Part shown: positions 1 through 9,100 of the stretch, one piece after another | Layout: every line of letters begins with the position of its first letter | Numbering within the stretch: position 1 is the stretch's first letter | Origin: Candidatus Afararchaeum irisae | GTDB lineage: Archaea; Halobacteriota; Halobacteria; Halobacteriales; Afararchaeaceae | Reading direction: 5' to 3' | NCBI GenBank assembly: GCA_034190545.1 | Contig: JAXIOF010000014.1 | Location: forward strand, 1-64,000 | DNA length: 64,000 nt | Notes under the pieces: generated by a model | What the model saw: the letters and a program-made list of their open reading frames with translations, nothing else | Databases searched by the model: none | What the model was told of the DNA's origin: nothing | Made by a program: the position numbers and the translations under genes

Positions 1-15
1 CAGGTCTTTTCCCGT

Positions 16-60
16 CACTCCGACTCCGACTCCGACTCCGACTCCGACTCCGACTTCGAC
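16..60. repeat. Hexanucleotide microsatellite (CTCCGA)n
   Basis: About seven tandem copies of a CTCCGA/GACTCC unit, followed at 61-80 by a GAGACC-type repeat. It lies outside any gene I can see, just downstream of the Bat C-terminal part. The same type of unit occurs inside that gene at about 361-405, where it encodes a Ser-Glu run. Confidence 0.85.
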
Positions 61-103
61 ACAGAGACCGAGACCGAGACTACACCGATCTGACCCCGAC
101 ATG

Positions 104-1090
104 TCAGCCGTTTAGAAATGCATCTATGAGCTTTCTCTCCGCAGTACGTAGATGCTGGTGGTAGGTCGACGGAACTATACCCATCGACTCGGCGAGCGTC
201 TCCCCCTCGACACGTCTGGGCCAGTCGAAGAATCCGCCCGTGTATGCCTTCTGGAGAGCCGTGATCTGACGCTGTGTCAGACGGTCTCTGACCTCGCCCC
301 TGAATCCCTGTGCGGTCTGTGAGGCTTCCTCGACGGTTCTGTAGGTCACGAGACTGACGTCTGTCTCCGACTCTGACTCCGACTCTGACTCCGACTCCGA
401 CCCTGAGTAGGTCTGTCTCAGGCTGTCGAGGAGACGGCGTGCTTCTCTCTCGTTTCCGACGTCCAACTCCACCTCGACTCCGTCGGGTGAAAGCTTCATC
501 GACCTCAGACGTCCACCGTGTTCGGAGACCTCGCCCACGAGACCGAGTCTGTCGAAACGTATCTGTACGACACTACCTTCGTCGTCCGAGACGAGGACTT
601 CGGCGTCTATGACTCTCTCAGACGACCTCGCGGCTTCGGCGGTCTCCTCCGGGTCGGCTGACGTGCTCACAAGTATAGCAAGGCTTCCACTCTGTGTCAC
701 GGCTGCCTCGTGTTTGAGACTCGTGTCTATCCTGTCGGCGACGTCTACGAGAGGAGAGCCGCTGCCCTCTATCCGGAGACCGACTCGCACGACCGAGTCA
801 GTCGACATAGTTCTCTTAGTCAAGACGTCGTTTATCGAAGCGCCGACGCTCCTCCCAACCGACGAAAGAAGCATAGCCTCACGGCTGTCGAGGTCACCGT
901 CCCCCCAGACCCCTACGACACCGTATGTCGTCGACTGGTAGGTCACCGGGACAGTGATACAGAAAGACGACTTCTCAGAGCTATCCTGTCCTTGTCTGTC
1001 ACTTTCACTCTCAATCTCACCCTCACCCTCATTCGACCCCCCCCAGTATACGACGACGGAGACTGTCGGCTTTGTCGCCCTCGACCACAC
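104..1090 (-). pseudogene. bat: Bat-type bacterioopsin activator, C-terminal part (GAF end, linker, HTH_10)
   Basis: This is the second half of a Bat-family transcription regulator, separated from the first half (1029-2222) by a frameshift at the G8 tract at 1037-1044. It begins inside the GAF domain (a strand reading ITVPVTYQSTTYGVVGVW) and continues through the Bat-specific linker domain to a C-terminal HTH_10 helix-turn-helix (RLTQRQITALQKAYTGGFF, then SMGIVPSTYHQHL). A Ser-Glu run near residue 240 is encoded by a hexamer repeat. The first residues before the tract (about 1045-1090) are probably not real coding sequence in this frame, and there is no convincing start. In Halobacterium, Bat activates bop and carotenoid/retinal genes, and here it lies next to Brp and rhodopsin genes. 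Either a pseudogene, a phase-variable gene, or a homopolymer sequencing error. Confidence 0.8.
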
Positions 1091-2222
1091 GTGTCTCGTG
1101 TTCTCCGACTACGTCAGCCATGAGGGCGGCTTCGGGGTCTCCCTCCTCGACACCGATGAGCCCCTGACAGTCCTTGTCGGCTTCGATCGCTCCGACCTCA
1201 CCGACCGCGACCGAGGTCTCCTCGACTGTCACCCCGTCGTCCGCGGGGCTGTACCTTCCGATCCAAGCCTCGTCGTACTCCTCGCTGAGTCTCCCGACTA
1301 CCGACTCCTCGACCTCCCCGCGGCTCTCGGCACGTACGAGACATCTCGTGATGTCGTTTATGAGGCTGTTCATCCGGTCTATGAGACGGTCGAAAGCCTC
1401 ACGTTCCTCTTCGAGCTCTTGTCTGAACCTCTCACGCTCGGTGACGTCCATCTGGAAACCGACGTAGTAGGACAGCTCCCCATCCGAGTCGAATATCGGA
1501 CTCACGTCGACCTGGTTCCAGAAGAGGTCACCGTCCCGGGTGTAGTTACGCAGTGTAACCCGTGTGTCGCGTCCCTCGGAGACACCCCTGCCGAGTTCCT
1601 CGACCTTCTCGGTGTCTGTCTCGCTTCCCTGTAGAAACCTGTGGTTGGCACCCACCGCCTCCTCAGCCGAGTACCCTGTTAGTCTCTCGAAGGACTCGTT
1701 GAGGTAGATTATGGGGTTGTCGGGGTCGTCGGCGTTCGAGACGGTGATTCCTATAGGAGCCTCGTCGAGGACACGTTCCTTGAGACGTCTCTCGTCCTCG
1801 AACGGCAGGTCGGATATTGGCATACGTCTGTCGCTTTCCCGTCCCCGTGTACTCACGTTCCTCTCGATCGCGTCAGCTAAGGCTTCGAGAGCGTCGTCAT
1901 CGCCTGCTGGCACCAAAGCCGTCGCGTCGGCTTCGACGGCGCGGCGTGCTACCTCTCCCACCTCGTCGTCCCGGACTACTAAGCCTACGGGAATCCCCAA
2001 GCCTTCACGTCGTACGGATTCGAGGAGATCGATCCCCCTGAAGCCGTCGTCGGTCTCAGCCGCCACGACACCCCTGACAGAGTCCTCCCTCGCGGATTCG
2101 AGAGCCGTGACGAAGTCGGATTCGTGTACGACCTGGAGCCGGTCGAGACTCTCGTCTACCGAGTCGGGACTGACACCGTCTATCTCACCGCCTGCGTAGA
2201 GTATCCTTCCTTGATCCGTCAT
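1029..2222 (-). pseudogene. bat: Bat-type regulator, N-terminal part (pseudo-receiver, LOV-like PAS, truncated GAF)
   Basis: First half of the split Bat regulator. Residues 1-125 look like a receiver domain lacking the usual phospho-acceptor pattern. Residues 145-265 form a PAS domain of LOV type: NHRFLQG at 193-199 occupies the place of the LOV NCRFLQ motif with His instead of the photoactive Cys, and NYTRDG, FWNQV and GFQMDV match the LOV flavin-pocket Asn/Asn/Gln pattern. A coiled linker and the start of a GAF domain follow, then the frame stops just past a run of eight G (coding strand). Reading one G fewer continues in frame into 104-1036, giving a full-length Bat of about 700 residues. 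The ATG at 2222 is clear. The gene is probably transcribed separately from brp upstream, with 75 bp between them. Confidence 0.82.
1037..1044 (-). repeat. G8 homopolymer tract at the bat frameshift
   Basis: Eight consecutive C on the + strand (eight G in the coding strand of bat). With G8 the frame reads Leu-Gly-Gly-Val-Glu-stop. With G7 it reads Leu-Gly-Gly-Ser-Asn-Glu and continues through the GAF domain to the HTH. It is therefore the exact point where the regulator is switched off in this sequence. Confidence 0.85.
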
Positions 2223-2297
2223 CTTATCTTGACCTGTCTAGTCTTGTTTCTTTCGTGGTTATTTCTCGATTTCTCTCCGTGTGACTGTCGTTTTTGG

Positions 2298-3314
2298 TCA
2301 TGGGACGTACCATATCCCCCTCGATCTGTCGATAAGACCTCCAATGACTACGTGGGGAACTGCTATTATGCTCACGAATACCGTCCAGAAAGCCACGAGT
2401 CCCGGTAGGATTCTCGCACCGCCGAGGGGCTGTGACGAGACTGACCAGAGGAGACCCGCTAACACCACAGTCGCCACGACGAGTGAGACTACTACAGCCG
2501 GTGCGTCAAAGCCGTCCCGTTCCGTCTCGGAGTCGTCGACCGCCCTCATACGGGCGACCTGTCTCGCCGAGTACCACAGGGGGAAGTAGAGACCAACGGC
2601 TACCACGACGGGAGTCACTGCGAAGTAGGCGACGAGAAGGAGGATCTCGCCCGCGTCAGATCTGAAAGAGCCACTCTCCGATCCCATGTATCCCAGTATC
2701 AGGTACACAGCCGTTATGGCTCCGAAGACGACACCCAGCAAACGGCTCGCGGTCTCGAAGCTTCCGTACCCGAGTCTCGTGAGACCACCGGGCTCGAATA
2801 TATTCACCATCACGGCGCTCAGACCGTAGAATGCGTCGGGATGGAAAGCCATCGGAACTACCATCACTACACCACCTCTGACCGTCGCAGCTAGCCACCG
2901 CTGGATCTCTGTCTGTATGTGGTCGCCGTAGAGAGTCTCTACGACGCTCAGGTCTCCGAAACCTCCCTTAGCCATCGCGACACAGACGCCGAGACCCAGT
3001 CCCACGACGGGGTCGAAGAAGAAGACGGCTGTGAAAGCCGTTATGGTGAGCACGTAGGAGGCTATGTATCCCATCTGGAACCTCGTGTCACGTCCGTCGA
3101 GGTTATGTAAGTTCTCGTAGCCACCCTGGGGGAGGTTCATCCCAACCATACCTATCAGATAGACGGCTGACTGGAGACGCAGTGAGACGTCTAAGCCCGC
3201 GAGACCCATGACGCCGAAGCCGACTGTGAGCCACAGTAAGCCGAGCCTCGACAACGTGAGGTATGAACTCGATGTTCGGCGTCTCCTTAGCCGTCGGAGA
3301 CCAAAACCCGTCAT
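2298..3314 (-). CDS. brp: Brp/Blh-family membrane protein (bacteriorhodopsin-related)
   Basis: Polytopic membrane protein of about 338 residues related to Brp/Blh, the family that cleaves beta-carotene to retinal. Family landmarks are present: NLPQGGYEN near residues 60-68, AKGGFGDL near 115-122, GLYFPLWYSARQVAR near 242-255, and VPHVVIGGLIDR near the C-terminus. The positions that are His in the catalytic family (PHGAxDH; the W-H-S-x-R-H stretch) are Gln, Asn, Tyr and Gln here, so iron binding and enzyme activity are doubtful. I chose the ATG at 3314 because a TATA-like box lies 24-31 bp before it; an in-frame ATG at 3398 exists but would add an unlikely Arg-rich leader. It sits in the light-response island, so a role in retinal supply is inferred from context. 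Confidence 0.75.
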   Translation of the reverse strand: MTGFGLRRLRRRRTSSSYLTLSRLGLLWLTVGFGVMGLAGLDVSLRLQSAVYLIGMVGMNLPQGGYENLHNLDGRDTRFQMGYIASYVLTITAFTAVFFFDPVVGLGLGVCVAMAKGGFGDLSVVETLYGDHIQTEIQRWLAATVRGGVVMVVPMAFHPDAFYGLSAVMVNIFEPGGLTRLGYGSFETASRLLGVVFGAITAVYLILGYMGSESGSFRSDAGEILLLVAYFAVTPVVVAVGLYFPLWYSARQVARMRAVDDSETERDGFDAPAVVVSLVVATVVLAGLLWSVSSQPLGGARILPGLVAFWTVFVSIIAVPHVVIGGLIDRSRGIWYVP

Positions 3315-3337
3315 ACTTAGAATAGGCTCCGTCACAG

Positions 3338-3345
3338 TATTAAAA
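3338..3345 (-). promoter_or_regulatory. TATA-like box of brp
   Basis: TTTTAATA on the minus strand, 24-31 bp upstream of the ATG at 3314. This is the spacing expected for a leaderless haloarchaeal transcript and is the reason for choosing that start. Confidence 0.55.
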
Positions 3346-3410
3346 CGAGCCCTAACTGTTGGGGTGTACAACACTACTCTTAAGACCGTGTCATCCATCT
3401 TCTCCTAGCG

Positions 3411-3617
3411 ATGCCTGTCAGGGATATACGGTGTCCCGTATGTGGCGTCGAGGTCAGGATGGGACTCCCCAGAGACGCGACGGTAAAAGGGGTATTCGAG
3501 TCTGACGACGAGACAGAAGACGACGCCGCAAATAGAGATGGAAGTAGAAAACTAAGACGTCTCTCGTGTTCCAACGACCACGTCTTCGGTGTTCTCTTCG
3601 AGGTAGAAGGGAACTGA
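3411..3617 (+). CDS. Small zinc-finger protein (68 aa)
   Basis: A short acidic protein with one CPVCG knuckle at residues 9-13 and a C-terminal Cys/His pair (SCSNDH) at 52-57, which could together ligate one zinc. Haloarchaeal bop regions often carry a small zinc-finger regulator (Brz), and this gene sits between brp (divergent) and the rhodopsin gene (convergent, 6 bp apart). A Brz-like role is possible, but Brz is defined by experiment in Halobacterium and I cannot establish orthology. The start codon follows a CTTAAG-like box at about -27. Confidence 0.65.
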   Translation: MPVRDIRCPVCGVEVRMGLPRDATVKGVFESDDETEDDAANRDGSRKLRRLSCSNDHVFGVLFEVEGN

Positions 3618-3623
3618 GACTGA

Positions 3624-4328
3624 TCACGTCTCGGCTGTGTCCGCCGCCGAGGGGGTACGTATCGACGACACGACGTCGTGGCTGTTGACGAGTATGAAAC
3701 CGAATCCGACCTTAGTTATGAGATCGAGGTAGAGTATTATGATAATCTCAGTGGCGGGCTCTAAGAGACCCGTTCCGTAGGGTCCGACCAGCCAGACAAC
3801 GGGATAGACCGACCACAGGACTACTGTCAGGTTCCTTAGCTTCTGGAACAGAGACGCGACCCCCCTGCCCCTCGCGGCGTCCGAGAGGGTTCTCATGAGT
3901 AGGTAGAGGAGAACCACGTAAGCCACCGATCCCGCGCTGAAGTAGACGTACTTGACCCAGGAGGTCGAGAGCGACGCCGCGACTCCCGATCCTATCATCG
4001 CGACGTCTGAGCCTATCAGAGCCGCGTACGTCTTCCTCTTGACGCCCGCGAGGAGACCCAGGTCGAGTATGAGTAGGGGCGTCGTTATCAGCCAGTCGGC
4101 GTATCTCGGGAGGTAGACAGTCACTCCGTCGGATTCGAGCGAGCCTATCCCGAGAGCCATCGCGGCGTAGGCGGCGGACGCTATGAAGGCGACCGCGGCT
4201 ATGACACTGTAGTACTTCCTCGTCTCGTCGTCGCTCCTGACACCTGAGGCTACGAAGACTACCATTCCCGCGAACATACCTACCGCGCCTATCCAGAACC
4301 AGGTCGTCGTGTCGGTTATCTCCACCAT
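3624..4328 (-). CDS. sopII: Sensory rhodopsin II-like microbial rhodopsin with a proton-donor Asp
   Basis: Seven-helix retinal protein, 234 aa. Helix C reads RYADWLITTPLLILD: Arg75, counter-ion Asp78, Thr82, and Asp89 at the bacteriorhodopsin Asp96 (proton donor) position. Helix F has LWSVYPVVW (Tyr175). Helix G has YLDLITKVGFGF with retinal Lys206, Asp202, Thr205 directly before the Lys, and Tyr200. Thr before Lys plus the Tyr on helix F is the signalling pair of sensory rhodopsin II (Thr204/Tyr174), and Tyr200 matches the SRII Tyr199 that contacts HtrII. Sensory rhodopsins normally lack the Asp96 donor, so this is a hybrid of sensor and pump features. The ATG follows the stop of the Htr-like transducer with no gap, indicating co-translation with its signalling partner. 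Confidence 0.9.
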   Translation of the reverse strand: MVEITDTTTWFWIGAVGMFAGMVVFVASGVRSDDETRKYYSVIAAVAFIASAAYAAMALGIGSLESDGVTVYLPRYADWLITTPLLILDLGLLAGVKRKTYAALIGSDVAMIGSGVAASLSTSWVKYVYFSAGSVAYVVLLYLLMRTLSDAARGRGVASLFQKLRNLTVVLWSVYPVVWLVGPYGTGLLEPATEIIIILYLDLITKVGFGFILVNSHDVVSSIRTPSAADTAET

Positions 4329-5942
4329 CTACCTCTCACCTCCCTTTCCGTCTGCTTGTGCTAACTCCGGACCGGTCTCGGATAGTCGTCTCTCACCGTC
4401 TCTGGTAGTCACACTGAAGCCCTCAAGTAGTTCGTTGAGATCGTCGGCTCCCTCGGCGAGTCTCTCGGCTCTCTCCGAGACTGACTTGACTGTCTCGGTC
4501 TGACTCTCGGCTTCGTCGGTGACGTTCTTCGCCTCGTCGGCTGTGTTCCTGCTGAGCTCGGAGACCTCGTCGGTGACCGACACGACCTCCTGTGTCGAGT
4601 TAGCCTGGCTCTCGGTCACGTCACGTATCTCCTGGACTCCCGAGTTGGTCTCCTCGACGTATCCGACTATCTCTTCGAGCGACTCGACTGTGTCCTCGAC
4701 TGTCTCGACACCCTTGGTTATCCTGTCGCTCGTCTCGTGTATGTCGTCCACTGTGCTCTCGGTCTGATCCTGTACGTCGGATATGACCTCCTCTATCTCG
4801 GACGCCGACTTCTTAGTCTCCTCGGCGAGCTCCTTTATCTGGTCGGCGACGACAGCGAAGCCGTCCCCCTCCTCTCCCGCCCTCGCCGCCTCTATGCTCG
4901 CGTTGAGAGCGAGTAGGTTGGTCTCCTCGGCTATGTCGGTGATGACATCGACTATCTCCTCTATCTCCTTCATCTGTTCGTCGAGCTTGACTATCTCCTC
5001 GACCGTCTTCTCTGTCTCCGACTCGACCTGGTTGATCTCGTCTATGGCTATCTCGGCTGCGTCCCTTCCCTCCTGACCCAGATCAGCCATTCTCTGTGAA
5101 GTCCCCGCTAGCTCGTCAGCCGACGACGCGACCTCCTCTATAGTCGCCGACAGGTCGCTCATCTCGGTCGATATGTTCTGTAGCTTGTCGTCCTGTTCGT
5201 CGGTGTCGCGTGATATCTCACGTATGTAACTGTTTATCTGTTCACTCGACTCACGTATCTCGTTCGCGCCTCTCTCGACCTCACGTGTCGACTCGGTGAC
5301 CTCGTCCGAGAATCCCTTTACGTTAGCCACAGTCTCCTCTAAGCCGTCCATCATGCTGTTGAAAGCCTCTCCTATCTCCCTCATCGCGTCGTTACGTGTC
5401 TCGGCGTCGACACGTCTCGTGAGGTCTCCGTCTACGGCGTCCCTCATGACGTCCTTGTACCCCTCAGCCTGTTCCGCGAGACGTCTGTTGAGCTCCTCGG
5501 CTTCCTCCTGTCTCTCCTCGGCTATCCTCTTCTGTTTCTCCGCCCTCTCCCTTTCGCGCTCCGCCTCGTCTATCTTCTGTCTCAGCGAGTCCCTCATCTC
5601 GGAGAACGAGTCATACAGATCTCCCATCTCGTCCTGTCTGTCGGTTTCGAGGTCGACGTCGAGGTCTCCCTGACCCATTCTCGATGACTTCCTCTGGAGA
5701 ACTTCGAGTGATATAGCCGTGTTACTTCCTATGGTCGATCCTATGAGACCCAGGTTTACGACGTTGAGGAGTATCAGACCCACGACACCCGAAGTAGTGT
5801 CTGAGACACCCGCCTCAACCTGTCTGAGGAGGACTACGCCGAAGACTACCGTGGTCACTACGGCTGTGAAGAGAACCGCAGTCAGCTTCGCGGTGTAGCT
5901 CTCCCGTAGCCTACTCGGAAGAACAGACCCAGACCCCCGCAT
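4329..5942 (-). CDS. htrII: HtrII-like phototaxis transducer
   Basis: Membrane chemotaxis transducer of about 537 aa with two N-terminal transmembrane helices (about 18-42 and 50-75) joined by a very short external loop, so there is no periplasmic ligand domain. HAMP domains follow (KSSRMGQGDLDVDLETDR, and a second at about 165-220), then a long coiled coil and the hairpin signalling tip ([19 protein letters not shown]). This matches Natronomonas HtrII in length and layout; NLGLIGST in TM2 contains the Asn that contacts SRII. It precedes and abuts the rhodopsin gene, the usual htrII-sopII order. A GTG three bases upstream (5945) is an alternative start; the GAGGTG just before the ATG may act in ribosome binding. 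It should signal through CheA/CheW to the archaellum; no che gene is in the window. Confidence 0.9.
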   Translation of the reverse strand: MRGSGSVLPSRLRESYTAKLTAVLFTAVVTTVVFGVVLLRQVEAGVSDTTSGVVGLILLNVVNLGLIGSTIGSNTAISLEVLQRKSSRMGQGDLDVDLETDRQDEMGDLYDSFSEMRDSLRQKIDEAERERERAEKQKRIAEERQEEAEELNRRLAEQAEGYKDVMRDAVDGDLTRRVDAETRNDAMREIGEAFNSMMDGLEETVANVKGFSDEVTESTREVERGANEIRESSEQINSYIREISRDTDEQDDKLQNISTEMSDLSATIEEVASSADELAGTSQRMADLGQEGRDAAEIAIDEINQVESETEKTVEEIVKLDEQMKEIEEIVDVITDIAEETNLLALNASIEAARAGEEGDGFAVVADQIKELAEETKKSASEIEEVISDVQDQTESTVDDIHETSDRITKGVETVEDTVESLEEIVGYVEETNSGVQEIRDVTESQANSTQEVVSVTDEVSELSRNTADEAKNVTDEAESQTETVKSVSERAERLAEGADDLNELLEGFSVTTRDGERRLSETGPELAQADGKGGER

Positions 5943-6010
5943 CACCTCGTCTCCCCCCTCGAATCCCTTCTCGGCTCGGAACTCTGTCTCGAACCTGTTG
6001 CTGTCATCGG

Positions 6011-6020
6011 CTTATATACG
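6011..6020 (-). promoter_or_regulatory. Probable TATA box of the htrII-sopII operon
   Basis: CGTATATAAG on the minus strand, about 70 bp before the htrII start, within an AT-rich stretch (6010-6040) that stands out from its surroundings. It would give a leader of about 45 nt. Confidence 0.45.
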
Positions 6021-6082
6021 CCACAGATATATATCAAGACACAGCCAAAACAGTTGGGCACGAAATTCGGAAATACGAGGCT

Positions 6083-6105
6083 GAAACAGAAACAGAAACA
6101 GAAAG
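6083..6105. repeat. Hexamer repeat (GAAACA)n between carB and htrII
   Basis: Three tandem GAAACA units plus a partial one, starting just after the stop codon side of carB. Non-coding; one of many short tandem repeats in the window. Confidence 0.8.
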
Positions 6106-6117
6106 GTAGTTAGCCGT

Positions 6118-9100
6118 CTACTCGTCCTCCGACTCGTTTATGTAGTCCTCTATCGACTTGACCGACATCTCCTCGTCCCTCGCTGCCTCTATGGCGTCGG
6201 CGGCGGCGTCGGCGGCTCTGACTGTCGTGATGTAGGTGACATCCCTGTCGACTGCGGCGCGTCGTATGTCGGCTCCGTCGTCCCTCGCCGTCTTCTCGTC
6301 GGGTGTGTTTATTATGAGATCGATCTCGTCACGTTTCATGAGGTCGACGACGTTGGGAGACGCCTCGTGTACCTTCTCTATGAACTCAGCCTCTATTCCG
6401 TTCTGCTTGAGATGTGCCTGTGTTCCCTCGGTAGCCACTAAGTCGAAGCCGAGGTCGTCGAGCTTTCTCGCCACGGGGACTATCTCGTCCTTGTCCTTGT
6501 CCCTCACGCTTATGAATATCTTCCCGGTGTCGGGGAGTGCGTTGCCCGCGGCGAGCTCAGCCTTGTAGAATGCACGTCCGAAGTCGTAGTCGACCCCCAT
6601 GACCTCTCCCGTTGACTTCATCTCGGGTGAGAGTGTCGGCGAGACTCCCGGAAGGCGGTCGAACGGCAGGTCGACCTCCTTGACAGTGACGTGTTCGCCG
6701 TAGGGCTCGTCCTCGTAGTCGAAGTCGTCTATCGAGGCTCCCATCATGACCTCGGCGGCGATCTTCGCGATCGGGACTCCGACCGACTTGCTCACGAAGG
6801 GGATAGTACGTGACGACCTCGGGTTGGCTTCTAAGACGTAGACCTCGTCGTCCTGTACAGCCATCTGGACGTTGAGAAGACCCTCGACGTCGAGAGCGCG
6901 TGCTATCCTGCGGACGTAGTCGCGCGCCTTGTCGAGGACGTCCTCGCCTATGTTCTGTGGCGGTATGACACACGCCGAGTCTCCCGAGTGGACTCCTGCC
7001 TCCTCTATGTGCTCCATTATCGCACCTATCAGGACGTCCTCTCCGTCACTCACGGCGTCGACATCGAGCTCCACGGAGTCGGCGAGGAAGTCGTCTATGA
7101 GTATGGGATGGTCGGGAGAGACACGGACGGCTTCCTCCATGTACTCTCTGAGTTCGAGTTCGTCCCAGACTATCTCCATCGCACGTCCTCCTAGGACGTA
7201 CGACGGACGCACGAGGACGGGGTAGCCGATCTCGTCGGCTATTTCGAGAGCCTCCTCCTCGGAGTATCCCGTTCCGCCCTCGGGCTGGGGAACACCTATC
7301 TCGTCCATCAGCGAGTTGAAACGGTCACGATCCTCGGCGAGATCCATCGAGTCGGGTGAAGTTCCGACGACCTCCGAGTCGAGACCCTTGCGTTCTATCT
7401 CCTCCGACAGAGGCACGGCGAGGTTGACACTCGTCTGTCCTCCGAACTGTGTCATCACCGAGTCGATCCCCTCTGTCTCGACTATGTTGGCGACGTCTTC
7501 GAGTGTGAGGGGATCGAAGAATAGCTTGTCGGAGGTGTCGTAGTCTGTCGATACCGTCTCGGGGTTGTTGTTGACTATCTGAGCCTCTATGTCCCTCTCA
7601 CGGAGTGCCTGTATCGCGTGGACGGTACAGTAGTCGAACTCGACCCCCTGTCCTATACGTATCGGACCCGCTCCGACTATGAGAGCCTTGTCGCCCTCTG
7701 TCTCCTTGATCTCGTTCTTCGACTCCCACGACGAGTAGTAGTAGGGCGTCTCAGCCTCGAACTCGGCGGCGCACGTGTCGACCATCTTGTAGGTCGCGTC
7801 TCCCTTGAGTTCGTCGACGTCCTCCCTCGTCAGACCGTCCCCGGCGTTCTCGGCGATCTCGTCGTCGGTGAATCCCATCTGCTTCGCCTCCTCTACGGTC
7901 TCCTCGGTGAGGTCTTCGCCCTCGTCGGCTATCTCCCTCTCCTTCTCGACTATCTTCTTCGCGCGTGCGACGTACCACTCGTCGAATCCGGTGAGTTCGG
8001 CGACCTCCTCGACGTCTATGTCGTGCCTGAATGCCTCTAAGACGGCGAAGTTACGTATGTCTGTGGGTGTTTCGAGGTATCTCCGTACCTCCTCCTCCGA
8101 CTCGAACTCGGGCTCTACTATGTCGAGCGAACGCAGAGCCTTCTTGTACGACTCCTCGAATGTGCGTCCTATCGACATCACCTCTCCGGTCGACTTCATC
8201 GCGCTTCCTATAGTGCGGTCGACCTCGGGGAACTTGTCGAAGGGCCAGCGGGGTATCTTAGTGACGACGTAGTCTATAGTCGGCTCGAAGGCGGCAGGAG
8301 TCTCCTTAGTGACGTCGTTCTCTATCTCGTCGAGGTTCTTACCGACCGATATCTTCGCAGTCACACGTGCTATGGGGTATCCCGTCGCCTTCGACGCGAG
8401 AGCCGACGACCTTGAGACACGCGGGTTGACCTCGACTATGGTGTAGTCGTCCTTCTCGTCGCTCCACGCGAACTGTATGTTACATCCGCCCACGATTCCG
8501 AGTTCGCGTATGACCTTTATAGCGGTCGAGCGCATCCTCTGGTGTGCGTCGTCGCTTATCGTCTGTGACGGAGTGACGACGGTCGACTCACCGGTGTGTA
8601 TACCCATCGGGTCGATGTTCTCCATGTTACAGATGGTTATACACGTGTCAGTCGAGTCACGTATGACCTCGTACTCGAACTCCTTCCAGCCCTCGACTGA
8701 CTCGTCGATAGTGACCTCGTTGTTCATCGAGAGCTTGAGACCACGTCTGACCTTCTCCTCTAGCTCCTCGCGCGTATCGACGACTCCGCTTCCGCTTCCT
8801 CCGAGAGTGTAGGTCGTACGGACGATAACCGGAAGACCGAACTCGTCTATGACGTCGTCGACCTCGTCGAGGCTCGTCACGGTCATAGAACGCGGCGTCT
8901 TCTCGCCTATGTCGTGTATGAAGTCGTAGAACTTCTGTCTGTCCTCGGCGAGATGTATGGTTTCGAGGTCAGTACCGAGGAGCTCGACGTCGTTCTCCTC
9001 CAAGACGTCCATCTCGGCGAGCTGTGCGGCGACGTTGAGTCCGGTCTGACCTCCGAGTCCGGCTATCAGACCGTCGGGATCTTCCTTCTCTATTATCTCA

